The translations under genes and the position numbers were made by a program. The notes under the pieces were generated by a model. That model was not told where the DNA came from. It saw only the letters and a list, made by a program, of their open reading frames with translations, and did no database searches. A stretch of 64,000 bases of DNA from Amycolatopsis acidiphila. GTDB lineage: Bacteria > Actinomycetota > Actinomycetes > Mycobacteriales > Pseudonocardiaceae. The DNA is taken from assembly GCF_021391495.1 (NCBI RefSeq), contig NZ_CP090063.1:558001-622000 (forward strand), given 5' to 3'. Shown in pieces: positions 37,010 to 47,472 of this stretch; within the stretch, counting starts at the first letter, position 1; each line of letters opens with the position of its first letter.

Positions 37010-37867
37010 TCACTCCACCACCCGCAGCACCGCCTCGGCCATGCCCTGCTCGCCCCGCGCGTTCGGGTGCAGTGCGGCGGCGGGGGAGGACGGCACGAGG
37101 TCCTCGACCCACTTCGTCGCCGCCTTCTGGCACAGGTCGTGCCCCTTGCTGGGCGCGGCGGTGTCGACGTACCCCGCCTGGTGCGCCTTCGCCTGCGCCG
37201 CCAACATCGCGTTGAACCGGGTCGCGATCTCGCGCACGTACGCGACGTCCGCGGGCACCAGCGGCAGGAACGGCCAGCAACCGTCGCCGTCGGGCAGCAC
37301 AGTCGGGTAGCCGACCAGCAGGACCTGCGCCTTGGGCGCCTTCTGGTGAACGGCCGCGAGCACCTCGGCGATCTTCGGCGCCGTCGCGTCGATCCGCTCC
37401 GCCAGCCGGTCGCGACCGCCCGTGGTGAACCGGTTCCGGCACGGCGCCGCGTTCGGGTCCTGGGTGCCGCACTGCTGCAGCAACCCGATGAACCCCAGGT
37501 CGTTGCCGCCGATGCCCACGGTCACCAGTGTCGTGTCCGGGGTGACCGCGTCGAGCTGCGGCGGGTTGACCCCGTTGTCCGTCCGCTGCGCCCGGGTCAG
37601 ATCCGCCGTGGTCGCGCCGCTGCAGCTCACGTCGGCGAACGACGCGGCGTGCAGCCGGGCGGCGACCAGGTGCGGGTAGTTGTTGTCGGAGCGGGCGCAG
37701 CCGGGCGGGCCGCCCGCCGGGTTACCCGTGCCGGGCGCCGAGGTGTAGGAGTCGCCGAGCGCGACGTACCGGCCCGACTCCACCGGGGCGGAAGGCGCCG
37801 GTGCAGTCGTCGACGAGCCCTGTTGCGACCGGTAGTAGCCGAACCCGATCCCGCCGGCGACGAGCAC
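37010..37867 (-). CDS. SGNH/GDSL-family hydrolase, membrane-anchored or secreted
   Basis: This protein has at least 285 residues. Block I is VALGDSYTSAPGTG, block II SCSGATTADL, block III GIGGNDLGF, and block V is the His in ALHPNARGEQ, so the catalytic Ser, Gly, Asn and His are all present. The paired Cys suggest an extracytoplasmic enzyme, like actinomycete SEST-type esterases and lipases. GTG 37867 is the first standard start but cuts the signal segment to MLVAGGIGFGYY. Reading on, GRKLAVGLVLLVLVAGGIG would make a proper signal anchor from a CTG at 37903, three bases after the aminotransferase stop. I think the CTG is the true start. The natural ester is unknown. Confidence 0.85.
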   Translation of the reverse strand: MLVAGGIGFGYYRSQQGSSTTAPAPSAPVESGRYVALGDSYTSAPGTGNPAGGPPGCARSDNNYPHLVAARLHAASFADVSCSGATTADLTRAQRTDNGVNPPQLDAVTPDTTLVTVGIGGNDLGFIGLLQQCGTQDPNAAPCRNRFTTGGRDRLAERIDATAPKIAEVLAAVHQKAPKAQVLLVGYPTVLPDGDGCWPFLPLVPADVAYVREIATRFNAMLAAQAKAHQAGYVDTAAPSKGHDLCQKAATKWVEDLVPSSPAAALHPNARGEQGMAEAVLRVVE

Positions 37868-37905
37868 CAGCAGGACCAGGCCGACCGCGAGCTTCCTGCC
37901 CAGGA

Positions 37906-39138
37906 CTACTTCGCCTCGGCCAGCAGGTTGCCGACCCGCTGCACGCCCTCGACCAGGTCCGACTCGGCCAGCGCGTAGGAGAACCGGAAGTAGCCGGGGG
38001 TGCCGAACGCCTCACCCGGCACGACCGCGACCTCGGCCGCGCGCAGGATCAGATCCGCCAGCTCGAGCGTGTCCTTCGGCCGCTCGCCGCGGATCTCCTT
38101 GCCCAGCACGCCCTTCACCGACGGGTACGCGTAGAACGCGCCCTTCGGCGTCGGGCACTCGAAGCCGGGGATCTCCGAGAGCATCGACACGATCTTCTTG
38201 CGGCGCACGTCGAACGCGGCACGCATCTCGTGCACGATGTCCAGCGGCCCGGCGACGGCGGCCAGCGCGGCGCGCTGTGCCACGTTCGCCACGTTGCCGC
38301 ACAGGTGCGTCTGGTAGCTCGACGCGGCCTTGATCACGTCCTGCGGCCCGATGATCCAGCCGACGCGCCAGCCGGTCATCGAGTAGGTCTTCGCGACGCC
38401 GTTGAGCACCAGGGTCCGGTCGGCCATCTCGGGCACCACGACCGGCAGCGAGTAGTTCTTCGCGTCGTCGTAGACCAGGTGCTCGTAGATCTCGTCGGTG
38501 ACGACCCAGATGCCGTGCTCGTAGGCCCACTTGCCGATCTCCTCGATCAGCTCGCGCGGGTAGACCGACCCGGTCGGGTTCGACGGCGAGTTGAACAGCA
38601 GCACCTTCGTGCGCTCGGTGCGCGCGGCCTCGAGCTGCTCGACCGAGACCAGGTAGTCGGTGGACTCGTCCGCGGTGACCTGCACCGGGATGCCGCCGGC
38701 GAGCTTGATCGACTCGGGGTAGGTGGTCCAGTACGGGGCGAGCAGCAGCACCTCGTCGCCCGGGTCGAGCAGCGTGGCGAACGCGGAATAAACGGCCTGC
38801 TTGCCACCGTTGGTCACGAGGATCTGGGACGGCTCGGCCGACAAACCGGAGTCGCGCAGCGTCTTCGCCGCCAGCGCCTCGCGGAACTCGGGGAGGCCGG
38901 CGGCGGCGGTGTAGCCGTGGTTGGCCCGGTCGCGCACGGCGGCGGCGGCGGCCTCGACGACGTAGTCCGGCGTGGGGAAGTCGGGCTGTCCCGCGCCGAA
39001 GCCGATCACCGGGCGGCCCTCGGCCTTGAGCGCCTTGACCTTCGCATCCACCGCGAGGGTCGCCGACGGCGTGATGCCGGCGATGCGGGCCGAGATGCGC
39101 GGGCGGGTGGCGGTTGCGGGAGAGGTCATGGCCTCCAT
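37906..39138 (-). CDS. aspC: Aspartate aminotransferase, class I, PLP-dependent
   Basis: This 410-residue fold-type I enzyme reversibly transfers the amino group between aspartate and 2-oxoglutarate. It shows [80 protein letters not shown], the PLP Lys in [17 protein letters not shown], and the substrate Arg near [10 protein letters not shown]. This is the I-gamma type common in actinobacteria and also active on other substrates in some species. ATG 39129 ([10 protein letters not shown]) is an alternative start. The SGNH gene follows in the same direction almost without a gap, so they may be cotranscribed. It lies between hadB and trpT, where mycobacteria have hadC. Confidence 0.94.
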   Translation of the reverse strand: MEAMTSPATATRPRISARIAGITPSATLAVDAKVKALKAEGRPVIGFGAGQPDFPTPDYVVEAAAAAVRDRANHGYTAAAGLPEFREALAAKTLRDSGLSAEPSQILVTNGGKQAVYSAFATLLDPGDEVLLLAPYWTTYPESIKLAGGIPVQVTADESTDYLVSVEQLEAARTERTKVLLFNSPSNPTGSVYPRELIEEIGKWAYEHGIWVVTDEIYEHLVYDDAKNYSLPVVVPEMADRTLVLNGVAKTYSMTGWRVGWIIGPQDVIKAASSYQTHLCGNVANVAQRAALAAVAGPLDIVHEMRAAFDVRRKKIVSMLSEIPGFECPTPKGAFYAYPSVKGVLGKEIRGERPKDTLELADLILRAAEVAVVPGEAFGTPGYFRFSYALAESDLVEGVQRVGNLLAEAK

Positions 39139-39308
39139 GGTGGCACGCGCGGGTTGTGATCAAACACGCAGGGGAGGTCGTCGGAGGGCTCGGTTGCGGG
39201 CCTGTTCCAAGCTTGCCGTAGACTGCCGAACTTGGAACGTCCGGCGCCTGGCCCCGTACGGGATGCGGGGTTGGTGAAGGACGTCCAGCGAGCGGTGGTT
39301 CAGCTCGA

Positions 39309-39381
<73 letters not shown>

Positions 39382-39416
39382 CGTCGACATAGGTGGTCCA
39401 ACGCGGAGGAGAAGTC

Positions 39417-40776
<1,360 letters not shown>

Positions 40777-40854
40777 CGGTCCCCCTACACTGGATCGTCG
40801 GCCCTTGCGTGCAGGCAGGCGCGCGAGGGAATCGGTAGGTGAATAGGAAAAGAA

Positions 40855-41286
40855 ATGCCACCCAAGAAGAAGAAGCTTGCAGCGATCATCAAGCTGCAGA
40901 TTCAGGCGGGTGCCGCGAACCCGGCTCCGCCGGTCGGCCCCGCGCTGGGTCAGCACGGCGTCAACATCATGGAGTTCTGCAAGGCCTACAACGCCGCCAC
41001 CGAGTCGCAGCGCGGCAACGTGGTGCCGGTCGAGATCTCCGTGTATGAAGACCGGTCGTTCGACTTCAAGCTCAAGACCCCGCCGGCCGCGAGGCTGCTG
41101 CTGAAGGCCGCCGGTGTCGAGAAGGGCTCCGGCGAGCCGCACAAGACCAAGGTCGCCAAGGTGACCTGGGACCAGGTGCGCGAGATCGCCGAGACCAAGA
41201 AGAGCGACCTGAACGCACACGACATCGACCAGGCAGCCAAGATCATCGCCGGCACCGCCCGGTCGATGGGCATCACGGTCGAATAA
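40855..41286 (+). CDS. rplK: 50S ribosomal protein L11
   Basis: L11 binds 23S rRNA at the GTPase centre and is the target site of thiopeptides. The 143-residue sequence has [41 protein letters not shown] at the start and [10 protein letters not shown] at the end, the normal length and ends. TACACT near 40787 could be a -10 element, and GGAAAAG lies before the ATG. The gene itself is intact, but its last 48 bases recur twice just downstream of the stop (see repeat 41221-41443). Confidence 0.98.
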   Translation: MPPKKKKLAAIIKLQIQAGAANPAPPVGPALGQHGVNIMEFCKAYNAATESQRGNVVPVEISVYEDRSFDFKLKTPPAARLLLKAAGVEKGSGEPHKTKVAKVTWDQVREIAETKKSDLNAHDIDQAAKIIAGTARSMGITVE

Positions 41287-41443
41287 CGACATCGACCAGG
41301 CCGCGCAGTGTCAATCAAGACGATCGCCGGCACCGCCCGGTCGATGGGCATCACGGTCGAATAACGACATCGACCAGGCCGCGCAGTGTCAATCAAGATC
41401 ATCGCCGGCACCGCCCGGTCGATGGGCATCACGGTCGAATAAG
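41221..41443 (+). repeat. Triplicated 3' end of rplK (two extra 78-bp copies after the stop)
   Basis: The end of rplK (41221-41287) is followed by two tandem units, 41288-41365 and 41366-41443, which differ from each other at three positions. Each repeats GACATCGACCAGGC, then an 11-base segment absent from the gene (around GCAGTGTCAATC), and then the last codons and stop of rplK. The extra segment shifts the frame, so the copies are not coding. They lengthen the rplK-rplA spacer to 222 bases. Confidence 0.92.
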
Positions 41444-41508
41444 CAACCAGAACACCCGTGGGAGGGCCAAGCGCTGGCCCGTCACCACACTGATCCAAAG
41501 GACAGAGC

Positions 41509-42228
41509 ATGGCTAAGCGCAGCAAGGCCTATCGTGAGGCCGCCGAGCTGATCGACCACGAGCGGCTGTACGCACCGCTCGAGGCGGCGAAGCTCGCCAA
41601 GGAGACTTCCAAGGTCAAGATGGACGCCACGGTCGAGGTGGCCGTGCGTCTCGGGGTCGACCCCCGCAAGGCCGACCAGATGGTCCGCGGCACCGTGAAC
41701 CTGCCGCACGGTACGGGCAAGACCGCCCGCGTGATCGTGTTCGCCGTCGGTGACAAGGCCGCCGAGGCCGAGGCCGCCGGTGCGGACGCGGTCGGCAGCG
41801 ACGACCTGATCGAGCGCATCCAGGGTGGCTGGCTCGACTTCGACGCCGCGATCGCGACGCCGGACCAGATGGCGAAGGTCGGGCGCATCGCCCGCATCCT
41901 CGGCCCGCGTGGCCTGATGCCGAACCCGAAGACCGGCACCGTGACCCCCGCGGTCGCGAAGGCCGTCGCCGACATCAAGGGCGGCAAGATCAACTTCCGG
42001 GTCGACAAGCAGGCCAACCTGCACCTGGTGATCGGCAAGGCTTCGTTCGACCCCGAGAAGCTCGTCGAGAACTACGCCGCGGCCCTGGACGAGATCCTGC
42101 GGGCCAAGCCGTCCGCCGCGAAGGGCCGGTACCTGAAGAAGATCACCTTCTCCACCACCATGGGCCCGGGCATCCCCGTCGACCCGGCGCGCACCCGCAA
42201 CCTGCTCGCCGAGGACGCGAACGTCTGA
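41509..42228 (+). CDS. rplA: 50S ribosomal protein L1
   Basis: L1 forms the mobile stalk at the ribosomal E site and can repress its own operon by binding a mimic site in the mRNA. The 239-residue sequence is full length, with [54 protein letters not shown] and [25 protein letters not shown] precedes the ATG. The unusual 222-base spacer from rplK includes the two extra rplK-end repeats, which could affect coupling of the two genes. A strong hairpin follows. Confidence 0.98.
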   Translation: MAKRSKAYREAAELIDHERLYAPLEAAKLAKETSKVKMDATVEVAVRLGVDPRKADQMVRGTVNLPHGTGKTARVIVFAVGDKAAEAEAAGADAVGSDDLIERIQGGWLDFDAAIATPDQMAKVGRIARILGPRGLMPNPKTGTVTPAVAKAVADIKGGKINFRVDKQANLHLVIGKASFDPEKLVENYAAALDEILRAKPSAAKGRYLKKITFSTTMGPGIPVDPARTRNLLAEDANV

Positions 42229-42245
42229 CCCACGCACGGCACGAA

Positions 42246-42279
42246 GAAAGCCGGCTCCCGTTCGCGGGGGCCGGCTTTC
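42246..42279. terminator. Terminator hairpin after rplA
   Basis: A 15-bp stem with one wobble pair (42246-42260 with 42265-42279) closes a TTCG loop. It ends the rplKA transcript and also faces the convergent gene that ends at 42284. Confidence 0.8.
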
Positions 42280-42283
42280 CTCG

Positions 42284-43108
42284 TCAGGAGGTAGGGGTGG
42301 CCGGGGGAGCGCAGGTGCGCGGCCCGGGCGCGTGCCCGGTGATGAGCCACTGGCCCTTGTCGACCTTCGTCACGGTGAAGACCCCGAGCGCGGGGCCGCC
42401 GCTGACGGTGAACCGGCACGAGTCGACGGTGACGCTGTCGCCGTACTGCTCCGACACCGAGCTGGGGATCGACTCGGCGTAGTCGTTGACGTTCGTGACC
42501 TTCGTCTTCAGGTCCAGCACGGCCTGCTGACAGTCGGCGTAGCCGAGGTCGGTGGCGAACGTCTGCTGTACCGGGATGTCGAAGTAGCCGCAGGCCAGGT
42601 CCGGCCGGCCCTGGGCGATCTGCTGGTACACCTTCCGCACGGCCTCGTACGGCTCTGTGGAGAGGATCTTGTTGGCATGGTAGGTCCCGCCACCGGTCTC
42701 CGATGCGGGCTTGTCGTCGTTCTGGGGCGGGAAGAAGTGGTCGTAGAGGAGCTTGCCCGCGACACCCAGCACGGCGAGGAAGATCAGCGCCGACAGGACC
42801 GAGGCGAGGATCCGCTTGACGAACCTCGGCATCTTCGGCCTGGGCGGCCGGCGCGGCGGCGGGGCCACCTGCACGGCCCCGCCGGGCGGTGGAGGCGGCA
42901 CCGGTGGCCCGCCCGGCTGTGTGGGGACCACCTGGCCGTCCTGGCGCTGCGCCTCGGTGAACCGCAGGTAGTCCTGGAACTGCTGGAACTGCTGGAACTG
43001 GCGCAGCTGCTCGGGATCCATCGGCGGCGGCCGCTCCGGCTCCGCGGGCCGCGCGCGTTCCAGCTCGCCTCGGTCCTCGGACTCGTCACCAGGTCGCTGC
43101 TCGGGCAC
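42284..43108 (-). CDS. Hypothetical single-pass membrane protein with Gln-rich N-terminus
   Basis: This 274-residue protein of unknown function starts at GTG 43108 (best guess). It has three parts: a charged, Pro- and Gln-rich cytoplasmic segment with QLRQFQQFQQFQDYLRF and PPVPPPPPGGAVQVAPPPRR, one membrane helix (RILASVLSALIFLAVLGVAG), and an outer domain of about 130 residues. The outer domain has four Cys (ACGYF, ADCQQ, DSCRF, RTCAPP), probably two disulfides, and a small NTF2-like look (YEAVRKVYQQIAQGRPDLACGYF, DKGQWLITGH). The two Mce-associated proteins further right share the plan of a tail, a helix and a similar outer domain, so a loose kinship is possible. It runs against the ribosomal genes between rplA and rplJ. 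Confidence 0.8.
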   Translation of the reverse strand: MPEQRPGDESEDRGELERARPAEPERPPPMDPEQLRQFQQFQQFQDYLRFTEAQRQDGQVVPTQPGGPPVPPPPPGGAVQVAPPPRRPPRPKMPRFVKRILASVLSALIFLAVLGVAGKLLYDHFFPPQNDDKPASETGGGTYHANKILSTEPYEAVRKVYQQIAQGRPDLACGYFDIPVQQTFATDLGYADCQQAVLDLKTKVTNVNDYAESIPSSVSEQYGDSVTVDSCRFTVSGGPALGVFTVTKVDKGQWLITGHAPGPRTCAPPATPTS

Positions 43109-43154
43109 CCGCCCATGATGCCCGGCCCCTCCCGTCGCTGACCACCGGGAGCGG

Positions 43155-43384
43155 TTGTGTATCCTGGCTGACGGTTCTACCGAAGACCGCTGGTCTTCCG
43201 AGCGCCCCACGGCGTGAGGAACGAAGGCCCCGCAACAGCCGGGCGGCCCGCGCAGGAGGAACGAGGCACTTCCCCGATGCTGTAAGAGCATCGTCTGACG
43301 CCCCGCGCCTGCTGCGCCGGGGCGTTTCGTCGTTTCGGACGCCTTCACCGGCTGGCGGTCACCAGCCAAGAGAGGAGGCGAGGA
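43155..43384 (+). promoter_or_regulatory. Ribosomal protein L10-type mRNA leader with attenuator-like hairpin
   Basis: A long non-coding leader precedes rplJ. TATCCT at 43157-43162 could be the -10. The leader contains GAGGAACGA-type internal loops near 43213 and 43257, as in L10 leaders where L10-L12 binds. It also holds a hairpin CGATGCT/AGCATCG (43275-43293) and a GC-rich hairpin at 43298-43325 followed by TTCGTCGTTTC, which looks like an attenuator. GAGAGGAGGCGAG precedes the ATG. Folding was judged by eye. Confidence 0.65.
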
Positions 43385-43927
43385 ATGGCGAAGCCCGACA
43401 AGGTGTCTGCCGTTACCGAGATCGCGGACCGGTTCCGCAACAGCTCGGCTACCGTCGTCACCCAGTACAACGGCCTCTCCGTGTCCCAGCTGAGTCAGCT
43501 GCGCCGCGCTCTCGGCACCAGTGCCAAGTACCGGGTCGCGAAGAACACCCTCGTGAAGCGTGCCGCTGAGGACGCCGGTATCGAGGGTCTCGAAGAGCTT
43601 TTCATCGGTCCGACCGCCATCGCCTTCGTCGAGGGTGAACCGGTCGACGCCGCCAAGGCGCTTCGTGACTTCGCGAAGGACAACAACGCGCTTGTCATCA
43701 AGGGCGGCTACATGGATGGCCGCGCCCTCACCGTCACCGAGATCAACCAGCTGGCCGATCTCGACAGCCGTGAGGTCCTGCTCGCCAAGGCGGCAGGCGC
43801 GTTCAAGGCGAAGCTGTCCCAGGCCGCCGCGCTGTTCCAGGCGCCGGCTGCCCAGGTCGCTCGCCTCGCCGCTGCGCTGGAGGACAAGCGCAAGGACGAG
43901 TCCGGCGAAGCACCGGCCGAGAGCTGA
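43385..43927 (+). CDS. rplJ: 50S ribosomal protein L10
   Basis: L10 is the base of the ribosomal stalk; its C-terminal helix carries L7/L12 dimers. The 180-residue sequence has [51 protein letters not shown] and a C-terminal Ala-rich helix ([20 protein letters not shown]). An L10-type leader lies upstream, where excess L10-L12 probably represses the operon. rplL follows after 41 bases. Confidence 0.98.
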   Translation: MAKPDKVSAVTEIADRFRNSSATVVTQYNGLSVSQLSQLRRALGTSAKYRVAKNTLVKRAAEDAGIEGLEELFIGPTAIAFVEGEPVDAAKALRDFAKDNNALVIKGGYMDGRALTVTEINQLADLDSREVLLAKAAGAFKAKLSQAAALFQAPAAQVARLAAALEDKRKDESGEAPAES

Positions 43928-43968
43928 TCGTTCACCAACCCCCAAATTCGCTAGGAAAGGACGCCATC

Positions 43969-44355
43969 ATGGCGAAGCTGAGCACTGACGAACTGCTCGA
44001 CGCTTTCAAGGAGCTCACCCTGCTCGAGCTCTCGGACTTCGTGAAGAAGTTCGAGGAGACCTTCGACGTCACCGCCGCCGCCCCGGTCGCCGTCGCGGCC
44101 GCCGCCCCCGGTGCTGCCGCCGCCCCGGCCGAGGAGGAGAAGGACGAGTTCGACGTCGTCCTCGAGAGTGCCGGCGACAAGAAGATCCAGGTCATCAAGG
44201 TCGTCCGCGAGGTCGTCTCGGGCCTGGGCCTGAAGGAGGCCAAGGACCTCGTCGAGAGCGCGCCGAAGGCCCTGCTGGAGAAGGTCGACAAGGACGCCGC
44301 CGAGGCCGCCAAGGAGAAGCTCGAGGCTGCCGGCGCCAAGATCAGCATCAAGTAG
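43969..44355 (+). CDS. rplL: 50S ribosomal protein L7/L12
   Basis: L7/L12 is the flexible stalk protein that recruits translation GTPases. The 128-residue sequence has an N-terminal dimer domain ([30 protein letters not shown]), an Ala/Pro hinge (about 40-60) and the C-terminal factor-binding domain ([41 protein letters not shown]). GGAAAGGA precedes the ATG. A perfect intrinsic terminator follows. Confidence 0.98.
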   Translation: MAKLSTDELLDAFKELTLLELSDFVKKFEETFDVTAAAPVAVAAAAPGAAAAPAEEEKDEFDVVLESAGDKKIQVIKVVREVVSGLGLKEAKDLVESAPKALLEKVDKDAAEAAKEKLEAAGAKISIK

Positions 44356-44376
44356 TTCTCCGTACTCCGGAAAATC

Positions 44377-44410
44377 GGACGGGCACCCCGCACGGGTGCC
44401 CGTCCTTTTT
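44377..44410 (+). terminator. Intrinsic terminator after rplL
   Basis: GGACGGGCACCC (44377-44388) pairs perfectly with GGGTGCCCGTCC (44394-44405), followed by five T. It separates the rplJL transcript from the mce operon. Confidence 0.92.
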
Positions 44411-44675
44411 CATGTCGGCGGTTGTGTGAGTGGCGCAGGAGAATCGGGACAGGCGCGCCCGGATCGGCGGCTCATCGAGGGCTGAACCGGAGGAATCGGG
44501 CGGACACTCTGTGAAGGGTCCCCGTCTTTTTTCTTCACCTGGTTTGTGGATTGCGAAACTCGTGAGTAACCTCCACGCAGCCCTGCTCGTTGGAGCACGT
44601 GACGCGGATGCGCTCACTGTGCGCAACCTGTTTAGGGTGTGTGAGCCGTCACCGTAGGGAGCTCCGGGAGGTGCG
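44411..44675 (+). promoter_or_regulatory. Upstream region of the mce operon
   Basis: This 265-base gap has no convincing gene. A short run GTCTTTTTTC near 44524-44533 follows a weak GGGTCCCC stem and could be a second terminator. TTTAGGGTGTGTG near 44630 may hold the operon promoter. CCGGGAGG at 44664-44671 is the ribosome site for the ATPase ATG. Confidence 0.45.
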
Positions 44676-45839
44676 ATGGGTGCCGAGGTGGTCATCGAAG
44701 GGCTGACGAAGTCGTTCGGAAGGCAGACCATCTGGCGGGACGTGACGCTGACCCTGCCTCCTGGTGAGGTTTCGGTGATGCTCGGTCCGTCGGGAACCGG
44801 TAAGTCCGTGTTCCTCAAGTCGATGATCGGGCTGCTCAAGCCCGACCGTGGCACCTGCGTGATCAACGGGGTGGACATCGTCCGCTGCAGCGAGCACAAG
44901 CTGTACGAGACGCGGAAGTTGTTCGGGGTGCTGTTCCAGGACGGCGCGTTGTTCGGTTCGATGAACCTGTACGACAACGTCGCGTTCCCGCTGCGCGAGC
45001 ACACGAAGAAGTCCGAGTCGGAGATCCGCCGGATCGTCTTCGAGAAGTTGGAGATGACCGGTCTGGCGGGGGCGGAGAAGAAGCTGCCCGGTGAGATCTC
45101 CGGTGGTATGCGCAAGCGGGCCGGCCTGGCGCGGGCGCTGGTGCTGGACCCGGAGATCATCCTGGTCGACGAGCCGGACTCGGGTCTGGACCCGGTGCGC
45201 ACGACCTACATCTCCCAGTTGTTCCTGGACGTGAACGCGCAGATCGACGCGACGTTCCTGATCGTCACGCACAACATCAACCTGGCCCGCACGGTGCCGG
45301 ACAACCTGGGCATGCTCTTCCGCAAGGAGCTGGTCATGTTCGGGCCGCGCGAGGTGCTGCTGACCAGCGAGGAGCCGGTGGTCAAGCAGTTCCTCAACGG
45401 CCGGATGGACGGGCCGATCGGGATGAGCGAGGAGAAGGACTCGGCGACGATCGCCGCCGAGCGGGCGATGTTCGAGGCGGGGCACCACGCCGGTGGCGTC
45501 GAGGAGGTCGTCGGCATCCCGCCGCAGATGCAGCCCGCGCCGGGTCTGCCGATTCGCCAGGGCGCCATCCGCCGCAAGGACCGCGTGATGCAGATCATGC
45601 ACAAGCTGCCGGCGGCCGCGCAGGAGGGGATCATCGAGTCCCTGTCGCCGGAGGAGCAGCAGCACTACGGTGTCCGCCCGCGAAGCGCGCAGCACCCGGC
45701 GGAGCAGACCGTCCAGACGACCCCGGTGCCGCAGCGCCACCGCGGTGAGCTGCCCAGCGACGAGGTGGCGCGGATCCCCGGCGCGTCGAGGGCCGAGGGC
45801 TCCCACCGGCTGCACAACCCGGGATCGGGTGGGGCATGA
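44676..45839 (+). CDS. mkl: Mce-system ABC transporter ATPase (Mkl/MceG type)
   Basis: This 387-residue ATPase has Walker A GPSGTGKS (about 37-44), Q-loop GVLFQDGALFGSMN, signature SGGMRKRAGLARAL, Walker B IILVDEPDSGLDP and switch His in VTHNIN. A C-terminal extension of about 130 residues is typical of MceG, whose tail is needed for stability or docking. It should power lipid or sterol import by the YrbE/Mce complex encoded just after it. The stop overlaps yrbEA (ATGA). In mycobacteria the matching gene stands alone between rplL and rpoB and serves several mce operons; here it heads its own. Confidence 0.95.
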   Translation: MGAEVVIEGLTKSFGRQTIWRDVTLTLPPGEVSVMLGPSGTGKSVFLKSMIGLLKPDRGTCVINGVDIVRCSEHKLYETRKLFGVLFQDGALFGSMNLYDNVAFPLREHTKKSESEIRRIVFEKLEMTGLAGAEKKLPGEISGGMRKRAGLARALVLDPEIILVDEPDSGLDPVRTTYISQLFLDVNAQIDATFLIVTHNINLARTVPDNLGMLFRKELVMFGPREVLLTSEEPVVKQFLNGRMDGPIGMSEEKDSATIAAERAMFEAGHHAGGVEEVVGIPPQMQPAPGLPIRQGAIRRKDRVMQIMHKLPAAAQEGIIESLSPEEQQHYGVRPRSAQHPAEQTVQTTPVPQRHRGELPSDEVARIPGASRAEGSHRLHNPGSGGA

Positions 45840-46630
45840 CGTCCTCGGCCTCTCCGGCGAAGATCCCGGGCGCCGGGATGCTGCGGGAGACCGGGAAACT
45901 GTTCGCTCTCGGGCTGGACATCATCCGCGGGTTCTTCCAGCGGCCGTTCCAGCTGCGGGAGTTCATCCAGCAGTCCTGGTTCATCGCGAGCGTCACGATC
46001 CTGCCGACCGCGCTGGTGGCGATCCCCTTCGGTGCGGTCATCTCGCTGCAGTTCGGTTCGCTCGCCCGCCAGCTCGGCGCACAGTCCTACACCGGTGCCG
46101 GCAGCGTGCTGGCCACCGTGCAGCAGGCCAGCCCGCTGGTGACCGCGCTGCTGGTCGCGGGGGCGGGCGGCAGCGCCATCTGCGCCGACATCGGTGCCCG
46201 CACCATCCGCGAGGAGATCGACGCGATGGAGGTGCTCGGCGTCTCCGCGGTGCAGCGGCTGATCGTGCCGCGCGTGCTCGCGTCGATGCTGGTCGCGCTC
46301 CTGCTCAACGGCATGGTCAGCGTGATCGGCGTGCTCGGCGGTTACTTCTTCAACGTGGTCCTGCAGGGCGGGACCCCGGGTGCGTACCTGGCGAGCTTCT
46401 CGGCGCTGGCGCAGCTGCCCGACCTGTGGGTCGGTGAGCTGAAAGCGCTGATCTTCGGGTTCATCGCCGCCGTGGTCGCGGCCTACCGCGGGCTGCACCC
46501 GTCCGGCGGCCCGAAGGGCGTTGGCGACGCGGTCAACCAGTCCGTGGTCATCACGTTCCTGCTGCTGTTCGTCGTGAACTTCGTGATCACCCTGGTCTAC
46601 CTGCAGATCGTGCCCGGAAAGTTGAGCTGA
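45836..46630 (+). CDS. yrbEA: Mce-system permease YrbEA
   Basis: This 264-residue MlaE-family permease (PF02405) has five or six membrane segments. The cytoplasmic coupling region GSAICADIGARTIREEIDAMEVLGV contains the EExDAxxxLGV signature of the family. It starts within the ATPase stop (ATGA) and ends two bases before yrbEB. With YrbEB it forms the inner-membrane channel of the Mce complex. Confidence 0.95.
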   Translation: MTSSASPAKIPGAGMLRETGKLFALGLDIIRGFFQRPFQLREFIQQSWFIASVTILPTALVAIPFGAVISLQFGSLARQLGAQSYTGAGSVLATVQQASPLVTALLVAGAGGSAICADIGARTIREEIDAMEVLGVSAVQRLIVPRVLASMLVALLLNGMVSVIGVLGGYFFNVVLQGGTPGAYLASFSALAQLPDLWVGELKALIFGFIAAVVAAYRGLHPSGGPKGVGDAVNQSVVITFLLLFVVNFVITLVYLQIVPGKLS

Positions 46631-46632
46631 GC

Positions 46633-47472
46633 ATGGCGACGTTCGGCCAGAACGCGAAACGCATCGCGAATCGGCCCCTCGAGGTTCTGGACAACTTCGG
46701 CGACCAGATGTCGTTCTACGCCAGGGCGCTGGCGTGGACCCCGCGGACGATCCGCCGCTACACCAAGGAAGTCCTGCGGCTGCTGGCCGAGGTGAGCTTC
46801 GGCTCCGGCTCGCTGGCGGTGATCGGCGGCACGGTCGGCGTGATGATCGGGCTGACCCTGTTCACCGGCGTGCTGGTGGGCCTGCAGGGCTACTCGGCGC
46901 TGAACTCGATCGGCACCTCGGCGTTCACCGGCTTCCTGACCGCGTTCTTCAACACCCGCGAGATCGCGCCGCTGGTCGCGGGGCTGGCGCTCTCGGCGAC
47001 GGTCGGCGCGGGCTTCACCGCGCAGCTGGGCGCGATGCGGATCTCCGAGGAGATCGACGCGCTCGAGGTGATGGCGGTGCCGAGCCTGCCGTACCTGGTC
47101 ACCACCCGGATCATCGCCGGTTTCGTCGCGGTCATCCCGCTCTACATCATCGGGCTGCTGTCGTCCTATCTCGCCTCGAGACTCGTGGTCATCTACATCT
47201 ACGGCCAGTCGGCGGGCACCTACGACCACTACTTCGATCTCTTCCTGCCACCACAGGACGTCTTCTACTCGTTCGTCAAGGTGCTGATCTTCAGCGTCGT
47301 GATCATCCTGACCCACTGCTACTTCGGCTACCGGGCCTCCGGCGGTCCGGCCGGCGTGGGCGTGGCGGTGGGCCGCGCGGTCCGGCTGAGCATCGTGACC
47401 GTCGCGATCATCAACTTCTTCATCGGCTTCGCCATCTGGGGCACCTCGACGACGGTGAGGATCGCGGGATGA
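46633..47472 (+). CDS. yrbEB: Mce-system permease YrbEB
   Basis: This 279-residue MlaE-family permease is the partner of YrbEA. The signature lies in GFTAQLGAMRISEEIDALEVMAVPSLPYLVTTR. GGPAGVGVAVGRAVRLSIV near the C-terminus matches the equivalent GGPKGVGDAVNQSVV of YrbEA. The stop overlaps mceA by four bases. Confidence 0.95.
   Translation: MATFGQNAKRIANRPLEVLDNFGDQMSFYARALAWTPRTIRRYTKEVLRLLAEVSFGSGSLAVIGGTVGVMIGLTLFTGVLVGLQGYSALNSIGTSAFTGFLTAFFNTREIAPLVAGLALSATVGAGFTAQLGAMRISEEIDALEVMAVPSLPYLVTTRIIAGFVAVIPLYIIGLLSSYLASRLVVIYIYGQSAGTYDHYFDLFLPPQDVFYSFVKVLIFSVVIILTHCYFGYRASGGPAGVGVAVGRAVRLSIVTVAIINFFIGFAIWGTSTTVRIAG

Noticed and set aside
44430..44657. Small plus-strand open frame before the mce operon
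   Set aside because: It has no ribosome site, no recognisable sequence and spans a probable terminator and promoter.
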